A stretch of 10,117 bases of DNA from Bog-756 sp963977795 (GTDB lineage: Bacteria; Actinomycetota; Acidimicrobiia; Acidimicrobiales; RAAP-2). The stretch lies in the NCBI GenBank assembly GCA_963977795.1, contig CAXBRB010000090.1:1-10117 (forward strand), read 5' to 3'. Shown one piece after another: positions 4,537 to 10,117 of the stretch. The position numbers and the translations under genes are program-made. The stretch's first letter is position 1. Each line of letters begins with the position of its first letter. The notes under the pieces are model-generated. The model had not been told where the DNA came from. It was given only the letters and a program-made list of their open reading frames with translations, and ran no database searches.

Positions 4537-5778
4537 ATGCGCACCTCGCGCCCTGTTCCTGCTTTTCCTGCACGTATTCCTGCGTCTTCCCGGTCCTCCC
4601 GTCGCCGACGGGCCTCGCTGGCCGGGGCGGCCGTCTTGGCCGGCACCGCCGGCCTCCTCGGCGCCGCCAGCCCCCCCACAGCCGCCGCCCCACCGACTGA
4701 CGGCCACGGAGTGGTCCTCAACGCCCCCATCGTCGCCGCCGCGGCGACACCGAGCGGCCGGGGCTACTGGCTGACGGGAGCCGACGGCGGGGTCTTCGCC
4801 TTCGGCGACGCCGGATTCCACGGCTCCACCGGGGGCCTCCACCTGAACAGCCCGATCGTCGGCATCGACGCCACCGCAGACGGCCGGGGCTACTGGGAGG
4901 TGGCCGCCGACGGCGGGGTCTTCGCCTTCGGCGACGCCGGCTTCCACGGTTCGGCCGGCGGCACCGCGCTGGCCGCCCCCATCGTGGGCATGACGGCGAC
5001 GCCGTCGGGCAAGGGCTACTGGCTGGTGGCCGCTGACGGCGGGGTCTTCGCCTTCGGCGACGCCACGTTCCACGGCTCGGCTGGCGGCGCCCGACTGGCC
5101 AGCCCGGCCGTCGGGATGGCCGCCACCCGGGACGGGAGGGGCTACTGGATCGCCGGTGCCGACGGCGGGGTCTTCGCCTTCGGCGACGCCGCCTTCGCCG
5201 GCTCGGCCACTGCGCTCACCACGAGCCCGGTGGTGGGGATCGACGCCAGCCGCTCCGGCTACCGCCTGGTCACCCGCGACGGTGGCGCCTTCGCCTTCGG
5301 CGGGGCGGCCTTCCTGGGCTCGCTGGCCGGGACCCACCTCAACCAGCCCGTCGCCGGGACGGCCACCACGGCCGGCGGCTACCTCGACGTGGCGGCCGAC
5401 GGCGGGGTGTTCACCTTCGGGGCGGCGACCTATGTCGGCTCGCTCGGGGGAAGCACCCTCTATGTCCCGCCGCCACCTCCGCCGCCGCCCGCTCCGGTCG
5501 GCCTGCCCTATGGCCTCACCCAGTACCAGGTCGACGCCTGGAGCCGGGTCAACATCTGCGAAGAAGGCGGCCGCTGGGACGTCGACGGCTCCCGGTTCGC
5601 CGGCGGACTGGGGTTCACCCTCGCCAACTGGGCCCAGTTCAACACCTTCGGGTTCCCGGCCGACGCCGCCTGGGCCACCCCGTACCAGCAGATCCGGGTG
5701 GCCGTGGCCTTCGCCGTCTACTACTACGGCAGCGCCAACTTCGCTCCCGACCAGAACGGGTGCGGCGGCGGCTACTGA
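4537..5778 (+). CDS. Secreted repeat protein with C-terminal Rpf-like lytic domain
   Basis: A 413-residue exported protein, probably a peptidoglycan-cleaving enzyme acting in the cell wall. It has a long Arg-rich N-region ending SRRRR (21-25), a hydrophobic core (27-43) and an Ala-rich likely cleavage area (about 48-52). Six repeats of about 40-42 residues follow, with GYW or a variant at 76, 118, 160, 202, 241 and 281, each followed by the pattern DGGVFAFGDA. Repeats 1-4 have an exact 126-bp DNA period; 5 and 6 have diverged. A polyproline linker (311-320) leads to the C-terminal domain (321-413). There, CEEGGRW (341-347) aligns with the Rpf signature CESGGNW, giving E342 as the probable catalytic Glu, followed by GGLGF (356-360), with Cys341 and Cys409 able to form a disulfide. 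The start is set by GGAAAGG at 4521-4527. The repeats probably form a propeller-like or wall-binding module. Confidence 0.85.
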   Translation: MRTSRPVPAFPARIPASSRSSRRRRASLAGAAVLAGTAGLLGAASPPTAAAPPTDGHGVVLNAPIVAAAATPSGRGYWLTGADGGVFAFGDAGFHGSTGGLHLNSPIVGIDATADGRGYWEVAADGGVFAFGDAGFHGSAGGTALAAPIVGMTATPSGKGYWLVAADGGVFAFGDATFHGSAGGARLASPAVGMAATRDGRGYWIAGADGGVFAFGDAAFAGSATALTTSPVVGIDASRSGYRLVTRDGGAFAFGGAAFLGSLAGTHLNQPVAGTATTAGGYLDVAADGGVFTFGAATYVGSLGGSTLYVPPPPPPPPAPVGLPYGLTQYQVDAWSRVNICEEGGRWDVDGSRFAGGLGFTLANWAQFNTFGFPADAAWATPYQQIRVAVAFAVYYYGSANFAPDQNGCGGGY

Positions 5779-5800
5779 GTCCTCCGTCCCGGCTGGCCGA

Positions 5801-5829
5801 CCGAGGGGGCGCCTCCGGCGCCCCCTCGG
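5801..5829. terminator. Bidirectional hairpin terminator
   Basis: CCGAGGGGGCGCC (5801-5813), loop TCC, then the exact complement (5817-5829): a perfect 13-bp stem. It begins 22 bp after the Rpf-like stop and lies between convergent genes, so it can serve both. Neither side has a T tract, as is common for high-GC actinobacterial terminators. Confidence 0.8.
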
Positions 5830-5855
5830 CACGTCCCGGCGACCGGGATCCCGGG

Positions 5856-5905
5856 CACCGGGCGATCAGGCCGGCGGGCGCACCGGGCGATCAGGCCGGC
5901 GGGCG
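5856..5905. repeat. Perfect 25-bp tandem duplication at the end of the pterin dehydratase gene
   Basis: Positions 5856-5880 and 5881-5905 are identical and start CACCGGGCGATCAGG. The gene-proximal copy holds the last codons and the TGA (5891-5893) of the minus-strand gene. The distal copy carries a redundant TGA at the equivalent place, so the protein is unchanged. Confidence 0.92.
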
Positions 5906-6193
5906 CACGGCGTCGATGGCCCGGGCCAGGGCGAAGTCGAGCTCGGTCAGGCCGCCGGCATCATGGGTCACCAGGACGAGGCGCACCGTCCGGTAGCGGA
6001 TGTCGATGTCGGGATGGTGGTCGACCTCCTCGGCCAGCCGACCGACTTCCGCCACGAAATCCAGGGCGGCAGGAAATGACGGAAGGGCGACCGAGCACAC
6101 CAGTCGTCCGTCCTCCAGGACCCAGTCCGGCGCCCCGGGACCGTCCAGGGCGGCCGCCACCTCGGCATCGCCGAGGCGGACCGGCCGGGCCAT
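5891..6193 (-). CDS. Pterin-4a-carbinolamine dehydratase (PCD/DCoH)
   Basis: Small cytosolic enzyme (EC 4.2.1.96) that dehydrates 4a-hydroxytetrahydropterin and so recycles the pterin cofactor of aromatic amino-acid hydroxylases. The 100 residues show the family core EVDHHPDIDIRYRTVRLVL (55-73), with the paired His and Pro of the active site, and THDAGGLTELD (75-85). Length is typical. The ATG at 6193 follows the TAG of the P450 gene without a spacer (TAGATG), which indicates coupled translation; no separate ribosome site is visible. No aromatic amino-acid hydroxylase is in the window, so its substrate source here is unclear. Alternatives are the molybdopterin-related or regulatory roles suggested for some bacterial members of this family. 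The family call is secure. Confidence 0.92.
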   Translation of the reverse strand: MARPVRLGDAEVAAALDGPGAPDWVLEDGRLVCSVALPSFPAALDFVAEVGRLAEEVDHHPDIDIRYRTVRLVLVTHDAGGLTELDFALARAIDAVRPPA

Positions 6194-7402
6194 CTAGGCG
6201 CCGACCCGGGCGGCCGGGGTGAAGGTGACCGGCAGCGACTCGATGCCCGATACGAAGTTGGCCTTGCGCAGCGGTGGCGGTGCATCGTCGGCCAGAGCCA
6301 GGTCGGGCAGGCGCTCGAAGAGGCGGTCGAACATCACGGCCAGCTCCAGGCGGGCCAGTCGGTTGCCCAGGCAGAAGTGGGCACCGAAGCCGAAGGCCAT
6401 GTGGTCGTTGGGGGCGCGCCGGATGTCGAACGAACCGGGCTCGTCGAAGACGGCCTCGTCCCGGTTGGCCGACGGGTACAGGAGGAGGAGCTTCTGACCC
6501 TTGGTCACCTGCTGGCCGTGGAGCTCGACGTCCCGGGTCGCCGTGCGGGCCATGTTCTTGATGGGCGAGACCCACCGCAGCATCTCCTCCACCGCACCCG
6601 GCAGCAGCGCCCGGTCGGCCTGCACAGCAGCCAGCTGGTCGGGATGGCGCAGGAGCTCGTACATCCCGCCGCTGATGACGTGCCGGGTCGTCTCGTCGCC
6701 CCCGATCAGGATGAGCAGGGTCTCGTACACCAGGGAGTCCTCGTCCAGGCGGTCGCCCTCGATCTCGGCGTGGACCAGGGTGCCGACCAGGTCGTCGGTC
6801 CGGCCGTCGCTGCGGCGCTCGGCGATCCTGGCCATGATGTACTCGGCGTACTCGAAGGCAGCCACGGCGGCGGCGTCGGCCGACGAGGGGTCAGGCGATC
6901 CCAGCGACTTCAGCATGTCGTCGGACCACCGCAGCAGGTCCCCCCGGTCCTCGGGGGCCACCCCGAGCATGTCGCCGATGACGATCATGGGGAGCGGCGC
7001 GGCGATGTCGGCCACGAAGTCGGCCCGGCCCTGCTCGCAGACCTCGTCGATGATGCCGTCGCAGATCCGCCGGATGTCCTCCTCGTACTCCCGGATCCGC
7101 TTGGGGGTGAACCCCTCGGACACCAGGCGCCGCCGCCGGACGTGCTCGGGGGCGTCGGTGTCGATCATCATCGGGAACGGCGGGCTGTCGGGCCGGATCC
7201 CCCCGGCGTTGGAGAAGGTCTCGGGGTCCTTCGAGATCTCCTTGATGTCGGCATGGCGGGTGATGCCCCACACGCCGGAGGTCTCGTCGAAGTAGGCCGG
7301 GGCCTCGCGGCGCATCCAGGCGAAGGCCGGGAACGGGTCCTCGCCGTAGAAGGTGCCGTCAGCCAGGCCGATGCGGATGTCCGGTGGCGGGGTCGGGGTC
7401 AC
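6194..7402 (-). CDS. Cytochrome P450, CYP142-like (possible steroid side-chain hydroxylase)
   Basis: A soluble class I-type bacterial P450 of 402 residues, normal for the family. Visible motifs are the I-helix GGDETTR (234-240), the K-helix EMLR (273-276, ExxR), and the haem loop FGFGAHFCLG (337-346) with C344 as the thiolate ligand. The stretches LLILIGGDETTRH, LLPGAVEEMLRW, NMAR and ANFVSGIESLPV follow mycobacterial CYP142 closely in my recollection; that enzyme oxidises the terminal carbon of the cholesterol side chain. Another CYP of the CYP125/142/124 group is the main alternative. The GTG start at 7402 has AGGGAG at 7409-7414, 6 bases away. It lies 36 bp after fumC and abuts the pterin dehydratase. 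No ferredoxin or reductase partner is adjacent, and no other sterol-degradation gene is in the window. Confidence 0.9.
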   Translation of the reverse strand: MTPTPPPDIRIGLADGTFYGEDPFPAFAWMRREAPAYFDETSGVWGITRHADIKEISKDPETFSNAGGIRPDSPPFPMMIDTDAPEHVRRRRLVSEGFTPKRIREYEEDIRRICDGIIDEVCEQGRADFVADIAAPLPMIVIGDMLGVAPEDRGDLLRWSDDMLKSLGSPDPSSADAAAVAAFEYAEYIMARIAERRSDGRTDDLVGTLVHAEIEGDRLDEDSLVYETLLILIGGDETTRHVISGGMYELLRHPDQLAAVQADRALLPGAVEEMLRWVSPIKNMARTATRDVELHGQQVTKGQKLLLLYPSANRDEAVFDEPGSFDIRRAPNDHMAFGFGAHFCLGNRLARLELAVMFDRLFERLPDLALADDAPPPLRKANFVSGIESLPVTFTPAARVGA

Positions 7403-7438
7403 GGTGCGCTCCCTGGTCTCGTGGGGTGCAGTGGCAGG

Positions 7439-8830
7439 TCAGGGGTGGGTCATCGACTCGGGCCGCACGGCCTCGTCGAACTGCTCGGCCGTGAGGAAGC
7501 CCAGCTCGAGGGCGGCCTCCCGGAGGGTCGTCCCCTCCTTGTGGGCCTTCTTGGCCACCTGGGCCGAGCGGTCGTAGCCGATCAGCGGGTTCAGCGCGGT
7601 CACCAGCATCAGGGAGTTCTCCAGGTGCTGGCGGATCCGGGCCTCGTTGGGCTCGAGGCCGTCGACGCAGAAGCGGGTGAACGTGCCGCAGGCGTCGGTC
7701 AGCAGGCGGACCGAGTGGAGGACGTTGTGGATGATCACCGGCTTGCAGACGTTGAGCTCGAGGTTGCCCCGGCTCCCGGCCATGGCCACGGCGGCGTCGT
7801 TCCCGAAGACCTGGATGCAGACCATGATCATGGCCTCGCTCTGGGTCGGGTTGACCTTGCCGGGCATGATCGACGAGCCCGGCTCGTTCTCGGGCAGGTT
7901 GAGCTCGCCTAGGCCGCTGCGCGGTCCCGACCCCAGCCAGCGCAGGTCGTCGGCGATCTTCATCAGCGACGCCGCCAGGGTCCGCAGGGCGCCGCTGGCC
8001 ATCACCAGGGCGTCATGGGCGGCCAGGGCGGCGAACTTGTTGGGGGCGGTGACGAAGGGAAGGCCGGTGAGCTCGGCGATGGCCGCCGCCACGCGGGCGC
8101 CGAACTCGGCGTGGGTGTTGAGACCCGTGCCCACCGCCGTGCCGCCGGCGGCCAGCTCGTAGAGGTCGTCGAGGGTCGCCGTGATCCGCTTCAGGTCGGC
8201 GTCGAGCTGGGCGACGTAGCCGCTGAACTCCTGGCCCAGGGTGAGGGGGACGGCGTCCATCAGGTGGGTGCGGCCGATCTTGGTGATGCCGGCGTACGCC
8301 TCGGCCTTGGCCGCCAGGGCGTCCCGGAGGTGGCGCACGGCGGGCACGAGCCGGTGGGTGATCTCCTCGGCGGCAGCGATGTGCATGGCCGTGGGGAACG
8401 TGTCGTTGGACGACTGGGACATGTTCACGTCGTCGTTGGGGTGGACCGGGTCCTTCGAACCGAGCACCCCGCCGGCCAGCTCGATGGCCCGGTTGGCGAT
8501 GACCTCGTTGGCGTTCATGTTGGACTGGGTCCCGCTGCCCGTCTGCCAGACGCTCAGGGGGAAGTGGTCGTCCAGCGCGCCCTCGGCCACCTCCCGGGCG
8601 GCCCGGGCGATGAGCGCCGACTTCTCGGGCGTCATCTTGCCCAGGTCGGCGTTGACCTGGGCGGAGGCCTCCTTCAGGATGCCGATGGCCCGCACCAGCG
8701 GGGTGGGCATGCGGTCGTCACCGATCGGGAAGTGGTGGAGGGACCGGGCCGTCTGGGCGCCCCAGTAGCGGTCGGTGGGGACCTCCACGGGCCCCATGGT
8801 GTCGGTCTCGGTGCGGGTGGCCTCTGCCAT
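7439..8830 (-). CDS. fumC: Fumarate hydratase, class II
   Basis: Iron-independent fumarase of the TCA cycle, interconverting fumarate and L-malate (EC 4.2.1.2), active as a cytosolic homotetramer. The 463 residues match the family length. Diagnostic blocks are DRYWGAQTARS (20-30), SGTQSNMNANEV (99-110), SSNDTFPTAMH (140-150), GRTHLMDA (186-193) with the catalytic-site His189, and the superfamily signature GSSIMPGKVNPTQ (318-330) with the active-site serine. The HPNDDVNMSQSSND run (130-143) separates it from aspartase and argininosuccinate lyase. The ATG at 8830 is preceded by GAGAGGA (8835-8841), with a rather short spacer of 4. The frame stays open upstream into the repeat array, but those codons look non-coding. 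It heads a unit with the P450 and pterin dehydratase genes. Confidence 0.96.
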   Translation of the reverse strand: MAEATRTETDTMGPVEVPTDRYWGAQTARSLHHFPIGDDRMPTPLVRAIGILKEASAQVNADLGKMTPEKSALIARAAREVAEGALDDHFPLSVWQTGSGTQSNMNANEVIANRAIELAGGVLGSKDPVHPNDDVNMSQSSNDTFPTAMHIAAAEEITHRLVPAVRHLRDALAAKAEAYAGITKIGRTHLMDAVPLTLGQEFSGYVAQLDADLKRITATLDDLYELAAGGTAVGTGLNTHAEFGARVAAAIAELTGLPFVTAPNKFAALAAHDALVMASGALRTLAASLMKIADDLRWLGSGPRSGLGELNLPENEPGSSIMPGKVNPTQSEAMIMVCIQVFGNDAAVAMAGSRGNLELNVCKPVIIHNVLHSVRLLTDACGTFTRFCVDGLEPNEARIRQHLENSLMLVTALNPLIGYDRSAQVAKKAHKEGTTLREAALELGFLTAEQFDEAVRPESMTHP

Positions 8831-8860
8831 CTCGTCCTCTCTCGTCGCTCTCGCTGCTCG

Positions 8861-8878
8861 GCGCACCCTCCGGTGCGC
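8861..8878. promoter_or_regulatory. Hairpin in the fumC leader region
   Basis: GCGCACC (8861-8867), loop CTCC, GGTGCGC (8872-8878): a perfect 7-bp stem, about 30 bp upstream of fumC. There is no T tract. It may be a leader structure or part of the termination of the zur transcript. Confidence 0.4.
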
Positions 8879-8901
8879 TCTCGGTAGGCCAGGGCCCAGG
8901 G

Positions 8902-9001
8902 CCCAGGGTGATGCGGTGAGCCGGGGCCCACAGTGATGCGGTGGGCCGGGGCCCACAGTGATGCGGTGAGCCGGGGCCCGAAGTGATGCGGTGGGCCGGG
9001 G
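8902..9001. repeat. Tandem array of four 25-bp units with alternating variants
   Basis: Units start at 8902, 8927, 8952 and 8977, with the shared core TGATGCGGTGRGCCGGGG. Units 1 and 3 have GTGAGCC, units 2 and 4 GTGGGCC, as if a 50-bp dimer had duplicated. GGCCCAC (8925-8931) pairs perfectly with GTGGGCC (8941-8947) across a 9-nt loop. The array starts 3 bp after the zur stop and fills most of the zur-fumC gap. Confidence 0.93.
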
Positions 9002-9004
9002 CGC

Positions 9005-9457
9005 TCAGCCGCTCCCCATCCGCCGGCAGTCCGGACAGGTGCCCACCAGGTCCACCTGGTGGCCGAGCACCTCGTAGCCGTGCTCCTCGGCCACCACCCG
9101 GGCCGCCTCGGCCATCGCCTGCTCCAGGCGCAGGGACGGGGCGATGTCCTCCACCGTCCCGCACCGCCGGCAGGCCAGGTGGTGGTGGTGACCGGCCAGC
9201 TCCTCGGCCAGCTCGAAGCGGCCGTGGTCGTCGACGCCGGTCACCCGGCGGACCACGCCGGCCTCGATGAGGGCCGTCACGTTCCGGTAGGCGCTCGACT
9301 GGGGCAGGTCGCCGCTGGCCGCCTGGATCTCCCGGATGGACAGCGGACGCCCGGCTGCGGCCAGGGTGTCGACCAGGGCCCGGCGGACCGGTGTGTAGCG
9401 CTGCTCCTGGCCGGCCAGGCGCACGGCAGCCTGCTCGTGGACGGGGGCGGCGCTCAC
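9005..9457 (-). CDS. zur: Fur-family metalloregulator, probably Zur
   Basis: A 150-residue dimeric DNA-binding repressor using a divalent metal as corepressor. It has an N-terminal winged helix with RYTPVRRALVDTLAAAGRP (20-38) and the recognition region SSAYRNVTALIEAGVVRR (54-71), then the dimerisation and metal domain: HGRFEL (78-83), GHHHHLACRRCG (89-100) and the C-terminal CPDC (141-144). C96/C99 and C141/C144 form the structural zinc site of Fur proteins; the His cluster and H127 suit the sensory site. The neighbouring ABC-3 permease gene suggests zinc sensing (Zur), though manganese or iron sensing cannot be excluded. The GTG at 9457 lies 7 bases after TAAGGT, so it may be a leaderless start; AAGGTG also reads as a weak ribosome site. 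Another GTG at 9466 would add three residues. Confidence 0.85.
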   Translation of the reverse strand: MSAAPVHEQAAVRLAGQEQRYTPVRRALVDTLAAAGRPLSIREIQAASGDLPQSSAYRNVTALIEAGVVRRVTGVDDHGRFELAEELAGHHHHLACRRCGTVEDIAPSLRLEQAMAEAARVVAEEHGYEVLGHQVDLVGTCPDCRRMGSG

Positions 9458-9464
9458 GGCGGAC

Positions 9465-9470
9465 ACCTTA
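9465..9470 (-). promoter_or_regulatory. Candidate -10 of a leaderless zur promoter
   Basis: On the minus strand TAAGGT (TANNNT) is followed by exactly 7 bases and then GTG at 9457, the same geometry as upstream of mca. The overlapping AAGG could alternatively act as a ribosome site. No clear Zur-type palindrome is seen in the 74-bp gap. Confidence 0.35.
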
Positions 9471-9531
9471 GAGGACCGGCCGACGGGCGACGGGGGCCGC
9501 AGGGCGCCTCCTCCGGCCGTCGTCGACCGGC

Positions 9532-10117
9532 TCACCGGGCCACCGCCGGACCGGTGCCGTGGCGCTCCCCCGCCCGTCGGGCCGCCACTGCGGCCGTCCC
9601 GGCGTAGACCAGGGCGGCGGCCAGCACCGTCGCCGAGCTGGCGGGGACGGCCGGCCAGGTGCAGGCGGCGGCGATGCCGGCCCACAGGCAGGCCACGGCG
9701 ATCCCGGCCGACAGGGCCATGGCCGCGAAGGGGCGGGCCACCAGGTGCCTGGCCGCACCGGCCGGCGCAGCCAGGAGTCCGAGGAGGAGCAGTGCGCCGA
9801 CCGCCTGGGTGGCCACGGCGGCCACCAGGCCGAGCAGGACGAAGCCGGCCGCCGAGATGGCCCGGACGGGCACCCCCCGGGCCCGGGCCACCGCCGGGTC
9901 GACGGCACAGAAGACCAGGGGCCGGGCCAGCGCCAGCGTGACAGCAACGACCACCAGGGACAGCGCAGCGGTCGTGGCGGCCTGGGCGCCGTCGAGGCCC
10001 AGGAGCGACCCGAAGAGCACGCTGACCCCTGCGGTGCCGCCGGTACCGCTGCCGCTGCCCGAGGCGGCGTAGATGGAGAGGAACAGGGCGCCCAGGCCGA
10101 GCACCCAGGCGAAGACC
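9532..10117 (-). CDS. ABC-3 family metal permease, ZnuB-like (5' end outside the window)
   Basis: Membrane subunit of a zinc or manganese ABC importer. About 195 residues are present; the frame remains open to the window edge, so the N-terminal third is missing. Reading inwards, VLGLGALFLSIYA leads to a Gly/Ser loop and then GVSVLFGSLLGL, a family-typical stretch. Further hydrophobic helices include LSLVVVAVTLALARPLVF and AAGFVLLGLVAAVATQAVGALLLLGLL, the latter carrying the VGALLLLGLLAAPAGAAR pattern before the cytoplasmic loop, where the family usually reads VG..L..ALL..PAA.A. Two more C-terminal helices follow. Its stop is 74 bp before the zur-like GTG. The pairing with a Fur-family gene supports zinc uptake; an ATPase and a binding protein are expected beyond 10117. 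Confidence 0.85.
   Translation of the reverse strand, partial: VFAWVLGLGALFLSIYAASGSGSGTGGTAGVSVLFGSLLGLDGAQAATTAALSLVVVAVTLALARPLVFCAVDPAVARARGVPVRAISAAGFVLLGLVAAVATQAVGALLLLGLLAAPAGAARHLVARPFAAMALSAGIAVACLWAGIAAACTWPAVPASSATVLAAALVYAGTAAVAARRAGERHGTGPAVAR

Noticed and set aside
4555..4640. Tat (twin-arginine) signal in the Rpf-like protein
   Set aside because: The SRRRRASLAG stretch has paired arginines but lacks the clear SRRxFLK consensus. An ordinary Sec signal with an Arg-rich N-region explains it equally well.
4528..5832. Minus-strand open frame across the Rpf-like gene
   Set aside because: Its apparent repeats (AEGEDPAV type) are simply the reverse reading of the DGGVFAFGDA repeats.
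6377..7912. Long open frame on the plus strand antisense to the P450 and fumC genes
   Set aside because: Composition is typical of a shadow frame. Both opposing genes have intact catalytic motifs.
8902..9001. CRISPR array
   Set aside because: The 25-bp units are directly adjoining with no spacers, and no cas genes are present.

Overview
The window is GC-rich double-stranded DNA with the coding style of an actinomycete: frequent GTG starts, 4-bp start/stop overlaps and long antisense shadow frames. A mycothiol amidase, a PspAB-type protein and secreted GYW...DGGVFAFGDA repeats together point to Actinomycetota, most likely class Acidimicrobiia. The taxon is inferred from protein style, not from a marker gene. 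The first ~130 bases look different (lower GC, a cyanobacterial-type photolyase N-terminus) and may be a chimeric contig edge.

Layout from left to right. At 62-268 (+) an odd short frame starts like a DNA photolyase and ends as a membrane-anchored tail. On the minus strand, 265-1571 holds a two-gene unit: a mycothiol conjugate amidase (mca) translationally coupled to an SCP2-like protein. A 67-bp divergent promoter region separates it from a plus-strand envelope-stress unit at 1639-4032: pspA, htpX and pspAB. Next comes a 504-bp non-coding region (4033-4536). It carries a 12-bp tandem repeat, a 13-bp palindrome, an inverted pair of DnaA-box-like sites and a possible structured leader. It precedes a secreted cell-wall hydrolase (4537-5778, +) built from six GYW/DGGVFAFGDA repeats, a proline linker and a C-terminal Rpf-like catalytic domain. 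A strong hairpin at 5801-5829 separates this gene from the convergent minus-strand genes.

From 10117 down to 5891 everything reads on the minus strand: a truncated ABC-3 metal permease (znuB-like), a Fur-family regulator (zur-like), a 4 x 25-bp intergenic repeat array, class II fumarase (fumC), a CYP142-like cytochrome P450, and a pterin-4a-carbinolamine dehydratase whose start codon directly follows the P450 stop.

The themes are thiol and electrophile detoxification (mca), membrane stress and membrane-protein quality control (psp/htpX), peptidoglycan remodelling (Rpf-like), zinc or manganese homeostasis (znuB/zur), and central plus sterol-type oxidative metabolism (fumC/CYP142-like). I see no CRISPR array, tRNA, rRNA, transposase or phage gene. 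The least routine observations are the photolyase-like chimeric edge, the PspA-HtpX-PspAB unit with a duplicated start region, the probable leaderless starts of mca and zur, the alternating 25-bp repeat array, and the repeat-plus-Rpf architecture with its long leader.
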